From positions 1 through 64,000 of the forward strand of contig CAJUKZ010000007.1 of NCBI GenBank assembly GCA_910586995.1: 64,000 bases of DNA. Reading direction: 5' to 3'. The notes beneath the pieces are model-generated. The model saw only the letters and a program-made list of their open reading frames with translations, had not been told where the DNA came from and did not search any database. Of this stretch, positions 31,491-40,623 are shown one piece after another; within the stretch, counting starts at the first letter, position 1, and each line of letters opens with the position of its first letter. The translations under genes were made by a program, and so were the position numbers. Source of the DNA: an uncultured Muribaculaceae bacterium. Its GTDB lineage: Bacteria; Bacteroidota; Bacteroidia; Bacteroidales; Muribaculaceae.

Positions 31491-32921
31491 ATGAAATCTA
31501 TATATAGAAGCTTACTCGGCGCAACACTGCTCGCGTCGACACTCACCGCTGCCGCGCAGGAAACTCCGAGATCGGCATACTTCCTCGACGGATATACAAT
31601 GCGTCATGAGCTAAACCCGGCTTTAGCTGGCGAATACAACTATATCACAATGCCTGCACTCGGCAACTTCAACCTCGGTATGGCATCTAACGTCGGCGTA
31701 AAGACCTTCCTGTATAAAATGCCGAACGGAGATCTCACCACATTCATGAACAAGAGTGTGGATGCGAAGACATTCCTTGACAAGATCCACAGCGACAACA
31801 AAATCACAATGGGGCTTGATCTCACTATCCTTTCGGCAGGATTCAAGGCTTTCGGAGGATTCAACACCATCACCATCGGCACTCGCACGGATGTAGGAGT
31901 GAGTCTCCCCAAAGGTCTGCTTCAATTTATGAAACTCGGCCAGACCGGTCCTGACACTCACTACAGCTTCAGCGACCTTTCTGTAAGTGCCAATGCAATG
32001 GCCGAAATAGCTCTCGGTCACTCACACAAGATAAACGACAAACTACAGATCGGAGCAAAGTTCAAATTTCTGTTGGGCCTCGGTAATATTGATGCCAAGA
32101 TCGACAGAATGGATGTCGTAATGTCTGAAGACAAATGGCTCGTAAAAGGCGACGGACACATCAACATGTCGGCAGGTTCAGGATTGTATGTACCCACCAA
32201 ACGCGAGGCAGGAAGCAGCTATGACACACCTGAAGAAGGAAGCGAGATTGAATGGGATGAAATAGACTACGACTCATTTAGCCTTGCCGGCTACGGCATA
32301 GGATTTGACCTCGGTGCTACATATCAACTGCTCCCCGACCTGCGCCTGTCCGCCTCCATACTGGATCTCGGATTCGTTCGATGGAACAATACCGTAAAAG
32401 GACACACCTTGAAAGACAAGACTTGGACGTTCGACGGCTTCAAGGATGTAGCTCTCGACAGTGACCAACCCGGATATGACGATAACAGTCTTGATCAGCA
32501 GCTCGACGATATGTGGGACGGACTTCAGGATGTGATCAATTTCCATAAGACCAAAGACAAAGCATCACACACCACAGCACTCGCAGCCACTGTTCTTGTA
32601 GGCGCAGAATACGACATGCCCTTCTACAACAAACTAACCGGAGGTCTTCTGCTATCGCACAGATTCAATGGCCCATTCTCATGGACTGAAGGTCGTATAT
32701 CCGCCAATGTAAAACCTGTGAAGTGGTTCGATGCATCTGTCAACTATGCCTACTCCACTTTCGGTTCTTCACTTGGCTGGATGTTGAACTTCCATCCCAA
32801 GGGCTTCAACTTCTTTATTGGATCTGACCACCAGTTCTTCCGCGTGACACCTCAGTTTGTGCCGGTCGGAAATGCAACAATGTCATTCAACATGGGCATA
32901 AACTTCACATTCGGATCATAA
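31491..32921 (+). CDS. DUF5723 family outer-membrane protein
   Basis: 476 aa from ATG 31491 (a start at 31479 adds MRTT). The signal peptide ends near AAAQE. The rest is a repeated amphipathic beta pattern with many Gly/Asn turns, ending NMGINFTFGS with a terminal aromatic pattern of beta-barrel proteins. DUF5723 members are predicted PorP/OmpA-like barrels of unknown substrate. Partner of the upstream lipoprotein. Confidence 0.85.
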   Translation: MKSIYRSLLGATLLASTLTAAAQETPRSAYFLDGYTMRHELNPALAGEYNYITMPALGNFNLGMASNVGVKTFLYKMPNGDLTTFMNKSVDAKTFLDKIHSDNKITMGLDLTILSAGFKAFGGFNTITIGTRTDVGVSLPKGLLQFMKLGQTGPDTHYSFSDLSVSANAMAEIALGHSHKINDKLQIGAKFKFLLGLGNIDAKIDRMDVVMSEDKWLVKGDGHINMSAGSGLYVPTKREAGSSYDTPEEGSEIEWDEIDYDSFSLAGYGIGFDLGATYQLLPDLRLSASILDLGFVRWNNTVKGHTLKDKTWTFDGFKDVALDSDQPGYDDNSLDQQLDDMWDGLQDVINFHKTKDKASHTTALAATVLVGAEYDMPFYNKLTGGLLLSHRFNGPFSWTEGRISANVKPVKWFDASVNYAYSTFGSSLGWMLNFHPKGFNFFIGSDHQFFRVTPQFVPVGNATMSFNMGINFTFGS

Positions 32922-32950
32922 GCTGAATATAAGCACCATATCCATACAAC

Positions 32951-32993
32951 AGGGCGGGGTCTTCAACATAATAGTTGCAGACTTCGCCCTCGG
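32951..32993 (+). terminator. Terminator after DUF5723 gene
   Basis: AGGGCGGGGTCTTCAAC and GTTGCAGACTTCGCCCT form a long imperfect hairpin with loop ataata; a short T-rich stretch follows. Confidence 0.7.
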
Positions 32994-32996
32994 TAT

Positions 32997-33027
32997 TTTG
33001 TCGTGAACAAATAAACAGCTATATTTG
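32997..33027 (+). promoter_or_regulatory. Promoter of acyl-CoA synthetase gene
   Basis: -33 TTTG at 32997-33000 and -7 TATATTTG at 33020-33027, 19-bp spacing, ahead of the ATG at 33076. Confidence 0.6.
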
Positions 33028-33075
33028 TCTCATGTTAAGAGGCCGCTAATGGCAACCTCTTAAAACTAACGCATT

Positions 33076-34758
33076 ATGCTTATGGACACACTGAATAAAT
33101 ATATCGAGACGTCGATCAAGGAAAATTGGGAACGCCTTGCACTCTCTGATTTCGGGAATGGAGGCGTATCATTCCAGTATCGCGATGTAGCGAGAAAGAT
33201 AGCCAAACTACACCTGCTGTTCAAACATGCCGGAGTCAAGCAAGGCGATAAAATCGCATTGTGCGGAAAGAATTCAGCACAGTGGGCTGTCACCCTACTC
33301 TCTTGCCTCACATATGGAGCGACAGCCGTGCCCATACTGCACGATTTCACAGCAGAGACAATACACCATCTTGTGAACCATTGCGACGCCAAACTGCTTT
33401 TTACCGATTCGTATACATGGGAGATTCTTGACCATAGCAATATGCCAGGTGTGCGCGGCATAATTCTCATCTCTGATTTCTCCTTGCTCGAGTCCAGAAG
33501 CAGACAGCTTTCCGACGCACGCAAGCACCTCAACGAATACTTCGGCCGGGAATACCCCGAAAGGTTTACACCTGACGATGTGCAATATTATAATCCTGAT
33601 CCGGAAGACATCGCACTGATCAACTATACAAGCGGGTCTACAGGATTTTCAAAGGGAGTGATGCTTCCTTACAGAAGCCTGTGGAGCAATCTGCGCTTCG
33701 CATTCGACCACCTGCACTTTCTGAATCCGGGCGATTCCTTGGTGTCTATGCTTCCGCTGGCCCACATGTACGGACTCACGGTCGAGATGCTTCATCCATT
33801 CGTAAAAGGTTGTCACACCTATTTCATCACCCGCACACCATCACCCAAGATAATACTTGATGCATTTTCAAAAGTCAAGCCCAAACTTGTGGTGGCTGTG
33901 CCTTTGATCATAGAGAAGATAATCCGGACCCGGGTAATGCCCGAGCTTGACAAACCTATGATGAAATTACTTACTCACCTGCCCGTGATCGACGACAAGA
34001 TCTATGATCGTGTGCGAGAGAAAGTAATAGGTGCTTTCGGTGGAAATCTCCACCAACTGATACTCGGAGGCGCGCCTGTGCATCCTGAAGTAGAAAGTTT
34101 GCTGCGCAAAATCCATTTCCCATTCACTGTAGGATATGGAATGACTGAATGCGGTCCGCTCATCGCCTACGAACCGTGGGAAACACAGCGCCCTGGATCT
34201 TGCGGACGTCTCGTAGACAGAATGGAGATGCGCGTCGATTCATCCGATCCTGAAAATACCCCCGGCGAATTATGGATTCGAGGCGATAACCTTATGAAAG
34301 GGTATTACAAGAACGACAAAGCCACAGAGGAAGTAACTGACAAAGAGGGATGGATGAACACAGGGGATATTGTAAACGTAGATTCAGACGGATATATCTA
34401 TATACGCGGACGATCCAAGAACATGATCCTCGGTCCATCGGGACAGAACATATACCCCGAAGAAATTGAGGCAAAACTGAACGCAATGCCATTCGTCAGC
34501 GAAAGTATCGTCATTCAGGAAAACGATGATTCCCAAAATGGCCGCCGTCTGGTAGCGCTGATTCATCCCGACATGGAGACCGCATCGGCAGACAATGTCA
34601 CTTCTGCCGAACTTGACAGGATAATGACTGACAATGTCAGACGCCTGAATGAATCTTTGCCGGCATATAGCCGCATTGCGAGATACAAACTGTTTCAGGA
34701 AGAATTTGAGAAAACACCCAAACGCTCCATCAAGCGCTATATGTATACACACGTATGA
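33076..34758 (+). CDS. AMP-binding long-chain acyl-CoA synthetase
   Basis: 560 aa ANL-superfamily enzyme. The P-loop-like INYTSGSTGFSKGVMLPY, the VGYGMTECGPLIAYE motif and the hinge GYIYIRGRSKNMILGPSGQNIYPEEIE are all present, with a C-terminal catalytic Lys in KTPKRSIKRYMY. It activates fatty acids to acyl-AMP and then acyl-CoA. It has its own promoter and is followed by a nested hairpin. Confidence 0.92.
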   Translation: MLMDTLNKYIETSIKENWERLALSDFGNGGVSFQYRDVARKIAKLHLLFKHAGVKQGDKIALCGKNSAQWAVTLLSCLTYGATAVPILHDFTAETIHHLVNHCDAKLLFTDSYTWEILDHSNMPGVRGIILISDFSLLESRSRQLSDARKHLNEYFGREYPERFTPDDVQYYNPDPEDIALINYTSGSTGFSKGVMLPYRSLWSNLRFAFDHLHFLNPGDSLVSMLPLAHMYGLTVEMLHPFVKGCHTYFITRTPSPKIILDAFSKVKPKLVVAVPLIIEKIIRTRVMPELDKPMMKLLTHLPVIDDKIYDRVREKVIGAFGGNLHQLILGGAPVHPEVESLLRKIHFPFTVGYGMTECGPLIAYEPWETQRPGSCGRLVDRMEMRVDSSDPENTPGELWIRGDNLMKGYYKNDKATEEVTDKEGWMNTGDIVNVDSDGYIYIRGRSKNMILGPSGQNIYPEEIEAKLNAMPFVSESIVIQENDDSQNGRRLVALIHPDMETASADNVTSAELDRIMTDNVRRLNESLPAYSRIARYKLFQEEFEKTPKRSIKRYMYTHV

Positions 34759-34784
34759 TATAATCTGACTACAATCAGAGGCCG

Positions 34785-34850
34785 AAAAAAGGTGTCCGAC
34801 TGACGAAAAAGGCATAATATATGCCATACTGTCACGTCGGACACCTTTTT
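34785..34850. terminator. Nested inverted repeat, bidirectional terminator
   Basis: AAAAAGGTGTCCGAC (34786-34800) pairs perfectly with GTCGGACACCTTTTT (34836-34850); the 35-nt loop contains an inner GGCATAATATATGCC palindrome (34811-34825). Confidence 0.75.
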
Positions 34851-35005
34851 CATAAACCCAATGGCATATTGCAAAAGGCCCTCAACATTTTTGGCACAAG
34901 ATTTGTTTATTAGTTGATGACAGCGAGAAACAGGGCTTCGCTCCTGTATATTACGCTGCACGATTCAACTAAACGAACACAAACAACAAAAAACTTAATA
35001 ACATT

Positions 35006-36913
35006 ATGGGAAAAATTATTGGTATTGACTTAGGTACAACGAACTCCTGCGTGGCAGTTCTTGAAGGTAACGATCCCGTTGTGATCCCCAACAGCGAAGG
35101 ACGCAACACAACACCTTCGGTTGTAGCATTCGTGGACGGAGGCGAGCGCAAGGTCGGCGATCCGGCAAAGCGTCAAGCCATCACCAACCCTAAGCGCACT
35201 ATATATTCGATCAAGCGCTTCATGGGCGAGACATATGATCAAGTACAGGAAGAAATCAAGCGCGTGCCTTATAAGGTCGTACGCGGAGAGAACAACACTC
35301 CCCGAATCGACATAGACGGTCGCGAATACACACCGCAGGAAATTTCAGCGATGATTCTTCAGAAAATGAAGAAAACCGCCGAAGATTACCTCGGACAAAC
35401 TGTCACCGAGGCCGTGATCACCGTGCCTGCATACTTCAACGACTCACAGCGTCAGGCTACCAAGGAAGCTGGTGAAATTGCCGGACTCACAGTACGCCGA
35501 ATCGTGAACGAGCCTACAGCAGCAGCATTGGCCTACGGACTTGACAAAGCCAACAAGGATCAGAAGATTGCAGTATTCGACCTTGGTGGTGGTACATTCG
35601 ATATTTCAATCCTCGAACTCGGCGATGGCGTGTTCGAAGTAAAATCGACCAACGGCGATACCCACCTCGGTGGTGATGACTTCGACCACGTGATCATCGA
35701 CTGGCTCGCAGAAGAATTCCTCAAAGAAGAAGGAGTGGATCTACGCCATGATCCTATGGCTCTCCAGCGTCTTAAAGAGGCTGCTGAAAAAGCAAAGATC
35801 GAACTGTCGAGCACAACCTCAACTGAGATCAACCTGCCTTATATAATGCCCGTAAACGGTATTCCAAAGCACTTGGTAAAGACTCTTACCCGCGCTAAGT
35901 TCGAACAGCTTGCCGACCGTCTGATCCAAGCTACCATCCCTCCCTGCGAACAAGCACTGAAGGATGCAGGAATGACTCCTAACGACATTGACGAAGTAAT
36001 CCTTGTAGGTGGTTCGACACGTATCCCCGCAATTCAGGAGATCGTAGCCAAATTCTTCGGCAAACAGCCTTCTAAGGGTGTGAACCCCGACGAAGTTGTT
36101 GCAGTAGGTGCTGCAATCCAGGGCGGCGTTCTTTCCGGCGACGTAAAAGACGTGCTTCTGCTCGACGTAGTTCCTCTGTCGGTAGGTATTGAAACTCTTG
36201 GCGGTGTGATGACCAAGCTCATCGAAGCCAACACTACCATTCCTACCCGTAAGAGCGAGACATTCTCTACAGCCGTAGACAACCAGCCCTCCGTTGAGAT
36301 CCACGTACTTCAGGGCGAACGTCCTATGGCAAAAGACGACAAGACTCTCGGCAAGTTCCACCTCGACGGAATCGCACCTGCACCACGTGGAATTCCTCAG
36401 ATCGAAGTAACATTTGAGATTGACGAAAACGGTATCCTCAATGTTTCGGCAAAGGATAAAGCTACCGGCAAGGAACAGAGCATTCGTATCGAAGCTTCCA
36501 GCGGTCTTACCGACGACGAGATCAAGCGTATGAAAGACGAGGCTGCAGCCAATGCAGCAGCAGACGCAAAAGAAAAAGAGCGTGTCGACACACTCAACAA
36601 AGCCGATGCAATCGTATTCCAGACCGAAAAACAACTCAACGAACTCGGCGACAAGATTCCGGCCGACAAGCGTTCAGCAATCCAAGCAGCCGTAGACAAA
36701 CTCAAGGAAGCCCACAAAGCCGGCAACGTAGAAGCTATCGAACCCGCTATCAAAGAAATCGAGCGCGTATTCGGTGAAGCACAGCAGGACATCCTCAATG
36801 CTCAGGCTCAGGCCCAGCAGAATGCCCAGCAAGGACCTCAGCCCGGAGCACAAGGCGGCGCCCCCGGTCCTGACGAACACGTCACCGACGTAGACTTCGA
36901 GGAAGTGAAGTAA
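35006..36913 (+). CDS. dnaK: Chaperone DnaK (Hsp70)
   Basis: 635 aa, complete. Nucleotide-binding domain with GIDLGTTNSCVAVLEG, AVFDLGGGTFDISILE and VGGSTRIPAIQE; a substrate-binding domain follows DVVPLSVGIETLGG; the C-terminal tail has a Gln/Ala/Gly/Pro-rich linker and ends DVDFEEVK. Binds unfolded polypeptides in an ATP cycle with DnaJ and GrpE, which are not adjacent here. A possible sigma-54-like site lies upstream (34892-34908) and a terminator follows. Confidence 0.98.
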   Translation: MGKIIGIDLGTTNSCVAVLEGNDPVVIPNSEGRNTTPSVVAFVDGGERKVGDPAKRQAITNPKRTIYSIKRFMGETYDQVQEEIKRVPYKVVRGENNTPRIDIDGREYTPQEISAMILQKMKKTAEDYLGQTVTEAVITVPAYFNDSQRQATKEAGEIAGLTVRRIVNEPTAAALAYGLDKANKDQKIAVFDLGGGTFDISILELGDGVFEVKSTNGDTHLGGDDFDHVIIDWLAEEFLKEEGVDLRHDPMALQRLKEAAEKAKIELSSTTSTEINLPYIMPVNGIPKHLVKTLTRAKFEQLADRLIQATIPPCEQALKDAGMTPNDIDEVILVGGSTRIPAIQEIVAKFFGKQPSKGVNPDEVVAVGAAIQGGVLSGDVKDVLLLDVVPLSVGIETLGGVMTKLIEANTTIPTRKSETFSTAVDNQPSVEIHVLQGERPMAKDDKTLGKFHLDGIAPAPRGIPQIEVTFEIDENGILNVSAKDKATGKEQSIRIEASSGLTDDEIKRMKDEAAANAAADAKEKERVDTLNKADAIVFQTEKQLNELGDKIPADKRSAIQAAVDKLKEAHKAGNVEAIEPAIKEIERVFGEAQQDILNAQAQAQQNAQQGPQPGAQGGAPGPDEHVTDVDFEEVK

Positions 36914-36931
36914 TGTAACTGAATACATATA

Positions 36932-36984
36932 AATCCATCTAAAAAGGGTTGCAGTCCTTGCGATTGCAACCCTTTTAGATGGAT
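36932..36984 (+). terminator. Terminator after dnaK
   Basis: aatccatct-aaaagggttgca pairs with tgcaaccctttt-agatggatt; a roughly 20-bp hairpin with one bulge, followed by ATTTTTTTA. Confidence 0.85.
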
Positions 36985-37061
36985 TATTTTTTTATTTAAA
37001 TTGATGAAGGTGACATATGAAGTTGCCATAAAGCTTTCAGAAATACTTGAGCTTAAATGTT

Positions 37062-37092
37062 TTTGATATATTCAAAACAATTGCTATATTTG
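37062..37092 (+). promoter_or_regulatory. Promoter of DUF4143 ATPase gene
   Basis: -33 TTTG (37062-37065), 19-bp spacer, -7 TATATTTG (37085-37092), with the ATG at 37108. Confidence 0.7.
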
Positions 37093-37107
37093 CAGAAACT
37101 TTTGAAT

Positions 37108-38316
37108 ATGATTAAAACAATAGATAATATTCCGAGGCCAAAATATCTTGATAAGGTTTTGAGATATGAAGGCAAAGGTGTGATAAAGGTACTGACGGGG
37201 CAACGGCGCGTTGGGAAGAGCTTTATATTAAATTCTGTTGAAGATATACTCCGCCAGTCATCGCCAACAGCTAATTACATTCGCATAAATCTTGAAGATT
37301 TTGCTTTTTCTCATATCAAAAGCGCGTCTGATTTAAACGATGAAATTGTCAGACACCTGTCAGATTCATCAATGAACTATATATTCATCGATGAAATCCA
37401 GGAGATTGAGGATTTTGACAAGGTTATTCGTTCGCTATGTCTCGATGATAGGAACGACATCTATGTCACTGGAAGCAATTCATCAATGCTGTCTTCCGAA
37501 ATCGCCTCACGGCTTGCCGGACGAAGCATAGAGATTAGAGTGCATCCTCTTTGTTATGATGAGTTTCTTCTGTTTCATTCACTTGAAGATTCGGAGGAAA
37601 GCTTAGACCTATATTTGAGATTTGGAGGAATGCCATATTTAAGGAATCTTCCCCAACGTGAGACATGGAATGAATATCTCATCGGAATTACCGATGCTTT
37701 GGTTTACCGGGACATCGTAAGCCGACATTCCATCCGCAACAATGATTTTTTGCAGAGGTTACTGCTTTTCCTGGCCGATAATACCGGACAGATTTTTACG
37801 GCAAAACGCATAGCCGACTATTTAAAATCGCAACGTGTAGCCGGGACCGTGAATAGTGTACAAACATACGCCGACTATATTTGCGATGCCTATATCACTA
37901 ATAAAGTGCGACGATGGGATATAGTGGGAAAGAAATTCTTTGAGATAGGCGAAAAATATTATTTTGAAGATATCGGAATACGCAATTCTATTATAGGCTA
38001 TCGCCCAATGGATATTGGATCGATTCTTGAAAATGCTGTTTATAATAAACTCTCAGCCGAAGGTTACGATATCAGGATAGGTATGCTTCAACGAAACAAA
38101 GAAATTGATTTTGTCGCTGAAAAAGACGGGGAGCGAAAATACATTCAAGTTGCGGTCAATGTCTATGACAAAACTACGGCTGACCGCGAGTTTGGCAATC
38201 TCAGATCAATTGGTGACAATTATGAAAAGTTGGTTGTCACACTACGCGATTCGACGCCTAACACCCAAAACGGCATCAAAATGCTTTCTCTCCGGGACTT
38301 TTTGAATCGACCTTAA
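37108..38316 (+). CDS. AAA ATPase with DUF4143 domain
   Basis: 402 aa from ATG 37108, which lies 15 nt after a good -7 box; the in-frame ATG at 37057 lies upstream of that promoter. Walker A GQRRVGKS (about 29-36), Walker B YIFIDEIQEIE, then the DUF4143 nuclease-like C-terminal domain (IDFVAEKDGERKYIQVAVNV). A common family in gut Bacteroidales, often in several mobile copies; function unknown. The gene is more AT-rich than its neighbours, in keeping with lateral transfer. Confidence 0.88.
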   Translation: MIKTIDNIPRPKYLDKVLRYEGKGVIKVLTGQRRVGKSFILNSVEDILRQSSPTANYIRINLEDFAFSHIKSASDLNDEIVRHLSDSSMNYIFIDEIQEIEDFDKVIRSLCLDDRNDIYVTGSNSSMLSSEIASRLAGRSIEIRVHPLCYDEFLLFHSLEDSEESLDLYLRFGGMPYLRNLPQRETWNEYLIGITDALVYRDIVSRHSIRNNDFLQRLLLFLADNTGQIFTAKRIADYLKSQRVAGTVNSVQTYADYICDAYITNKVRRWDIVGKKFFEIGEKYYFEDIGIRNSIIGYRPMDIGSILENAVYNKLSAEGYDIRIGMLQRNKEIDFVAEKDGERKYIQVAVNVYDKTTADREFGNLRSIGDNYEKLVVTLRDSTPNTQNGIKMLSLRDFLNRP

Positions 38317-38647
38317 CCTATGTAGGCAGGCATTAACTTTGCTCTATTGAAAGACAATATCATGAAACATCAAAGAATATCAATAATCACAGACCTAAAA
38401 GAAGCAGTTGTGGCACAGGCGCCTGTATCTGCATCATATAATCATCTCCATCATGACACTGGTAATGATTCTATAATTCCAGAAATGGATTTATAAAATT
38501 TATCAAAACAGACAAACCACCATATAAATGATTTCTTAGACTATAGCTGATCTATACCTAACCTGCTATTTTAATGAACTGTAAGCATGCTTTAGGCGTT
38601 TAGGTTGATATAACACACCTATACAATAACATTAATTACACTTTAGC
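38317..38647. other. Intergenic region with possible short ORF
   Basis: 331 bases between the ATPase and ABM-domain genes. A TAACTTTG box at 38334-38341 precedes an ATG at 38362 opening a 44-codon frame (to 38496) that starts MKHQRISIITDLKEAVVAQA. The frame matches no family I recognise and could be a small peptide or a decayed gene end. The remaining 150 bases are AT-rich with no clear structure. Confidence 0.3.
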
Positions 38648-38926
38648 ATGATACGACTGAATGTCTCTATACTGATAGAGAAAAGTGAAAACCGCAAACC
38701 GGTTGTCCTCGCCGCCACTGAACTTGCGGCAAAGTCGCTACGCGACAAGGGCTGCATTTCATACGATTTTTTCGCCTCCATGACCTCTGACGACAGGTAT
38801 ATGATATGCGAGACTTGGGATTCAAAAGAAAATCTTGACGCTCATATGGCATCGGATCATTTCCGGACTCTCGTACCCAAACTTCAGGAACTTTCGACAA
38901 TGACCCTTGAAGAATTCAATTTCTGA
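38648..38926 (+). CDS. ABM (antibiotic biosynthesis monooxygenase) domain protein
   Basis: 92 aa with the dimeric ferredoxin-like ABM pattern: an N-terminal strand MIRLNVSILIEK, a long helix, GCISYDFFASMTSDDRYMICETWDSKENLDAH and a C-terminal helix. YgiN-like members are quinol or small-molecule monooxygenases, or have unknown roles. Single gene followed by a terminator. Confidence 0.85.
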   Translation: MIRLNVSILIEKSENRKPVVLAATELAAKSLRDKGCISYDFFASMTSDDRYMICETWDSKENLDAHMASDHFRTLVPKLQELSTMTLEEFNF

Positions 38927-38959
38927 TAGTCTGAGGACTATAGCTGCTATAACTTGACC

Positions 38960-39008
38960 AAAAACAGAGACAGTGTGCATGAAGGTATAGCACACTGTCT
39001 ATGTTTTT
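38960..39008. terminator. Terminator after ABM gene
   Basis: AGACAGTGTGC (38968-38978) pairs with GCACACTGTCT (38990-39000); flanked by AAAAAC and GTTTTT, so it can work in both directions. Confidence 0.8.
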
Positions 39009-39105
39009 AGCATAAAAGCACATCAATAATTCACTGTATTACTGATAGTTAAAAGACGCCACAGGATAATCTCACTAATTTTTTCACAAAAATCCTGAAC
39101 CAATC

Positions 39106-39137
39106 ATTGCACACATCAATAAAGTTTGGTACATTTG
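39106..39137 (+). promoter_or_regulatory. Promoter of DUF1846 gene, very short leader
   Basis: ATTG (39106-39109), 20-bp spacer, -7 TACATTTG (39130-39137). The ATG follows 9 nt later, implying an almost leaderless mRNA. Confidence 0.55.
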
Positions 39138-39146
39138 TGTCCCGTT

Positions 39147-40613
39147 ATGAAATACGGTTTTGACAACGAGAAATATCTCAAAATTCAGTCGGAGCATATC
39201 CGCGAGCGTATAGCCAAATTTGGCAATAAGCTTTATCTTGAACTTGGTGGTAAACTTTTTGATGACTTTCATGCCAGTCGTGTGTTGCCTGGATTTCAGC
39301 CAGATAGCAAACTGCGCATGCTTGGACAGTTATCTGAGCACGCCGAGATAGTTATAGTCATAAGTGCGAAAGACATTGAGAAAAACAAGGTCCGGAGCGA
39401 TCTCGGAATCACGTACGATATGGATGTCCTCCGTCTGCGTGAAGCTTTCCGCGACAGAGGATTTCTTGTTAGTTCGGTGGTGATCACGCACTATAACGGC
39501 CAAAGCAGCGCAGATGCTTTCCGTAGGCGGCTCGAGCGCATGGGCATCACCACATATATTCATTACACCATCGAGGGGTATCCAACCAACGTTGACCTGA
39601 TCGACTCCGACGAAGGTTTCGGTCGCAACGATTATATCCATACCACACGTCCGTTGGTCATAGTCACAGCACCGGGCCCTGGCAGCGGCAAGATGGCTGT
39701 CTGCCTAAGCCAGCTCTACAATGAACATAAAAGAGGTGTAGAAGCCGGATATGCCAAATTCGAGACATTCCCGGTATGGAGTCTTCCGCTTAAACACCCT
39801 GTAAACATCGCATATGAAGCCGCCACTGCCGATCTCAATGATGTCAATATGATCGACCCCTTCCACCTTGAAGCATACGGCAAGACTGCAATCAACTACA
39901 ACCGCGACATTGAAATTTTCCCTGTCCTAAATGCACTTTTCGAAGGCATATATGGAGAGAATCCCTATAAGTCGCCTACCGATATGGGAGTAAATATGGT
40001 CGGGTTCTGCATCAACAATGATGAGGTTTGCTGTGAAGCCTCGCGAAACGAGATCATACGACGCTATTTCACGGCCCTGAACAGATTGGCACAGGGAGAT
40101 GGAAACGATGCAGAGGTGAACAAAATAGCTCTGCTATTGAAACAATCAAAAATAGACATCAACTATCGCAAACCCGTTGGAGCTGCACGTGAGAGAGCCG
40201 AAAGATGTGGAAGACCATGCTCGGCTATCGAACTCGCCGATGGCACAATCATCACAGCAGAAACCACCGAACTGCTCGGCCCAAGCGCGGCACTGATACT
40301 GAACGCCGTTAAATATCTTGCCGGAATCGACCACGACGTGAAACTGATTCCACAGGACATGATCGAGCCTATACAGAAAACAAAAACAGAATATCTGAGA
40401 AGCAGGAATCCCCGCCTACACACCGACGAAGTTCTTGTGGCACTATCTGTTTTGAGCACCCGCGACGAGAATTGCCGCCGGGCACTCGAAGAATTGCCTA
40501 AACTATATGGCTGTCAGGTGCACTCCACCGTTATGCTTGGTGAGGTAGACCATAAAATATTCAATAAACTCGGTGTAGGACTCACCTGCGATCCCGCATT
40601 TAAGAAACGCTGA
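39147..40613 (+). CDS. DUF1846 domain-containing protein
   Basis: 488 aa from ATG 39147 (MKYGFDNEKYLKIQSEHIRER, the usual family start). The segment VTAPGPGSGKMAVCLSQLYNE carries a P-loop-like GPGSGK. DUF1846 is a conserved family of unknown function with a solved fold related to ATP-dependent enzymes. Single gene with its own promoter, convergent with the following glycosyltransferase. Confidence 0.92.
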   Translation: MKYGFDNEKYLKIQSEHIRERIAKFGNKLYLELGGKLFDDFHASRVLPGFQPDSKLRMLGQLSEHAEIVIVISAKDIEKNKVRSDLGITYDMDVLRLREAFRDRGFLVSSVVITHYNGQSSADAFRRRLERMGITTYIHYTIEGYPTNVDLIDSDEGFGRNDYIHTTRPLVIVTAPGPGSGKMAVCLSQLYNEHKRGVEAGYAKFETFPVWSLPLKHPVNIAYEAATADLNDVNMIDPFHLEAYGKTAINYNRDIEIFPVLNALFEGIYGENPYKSPTDMGVNMVGFCINNDEVCCEASRNEIIRRYFTALNRLAQGDGNDAEVNKIALLLKQSKIDINYRKPVGAARERAERCGRPCSAIELADGTIITAETTELLGPSAALILNAVKYLAGIDHDVKLIPQDMIEPIQKTKTEYLRSRNPRLHTDEVLVALSVLSTRDENCRRALEELPKLYGCQVHSTVMLGEVDHKIFNKLGVGLTCDPAFKKR

Positions 40614-40623
40614 CCGCAAATAA

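Noticed and set aside
35819..36634. Minus-strand frame of about 270 codons inside dnaK
   Set aside because: A common artefact of strong codon bias in dnaK; no recognisable protein features.
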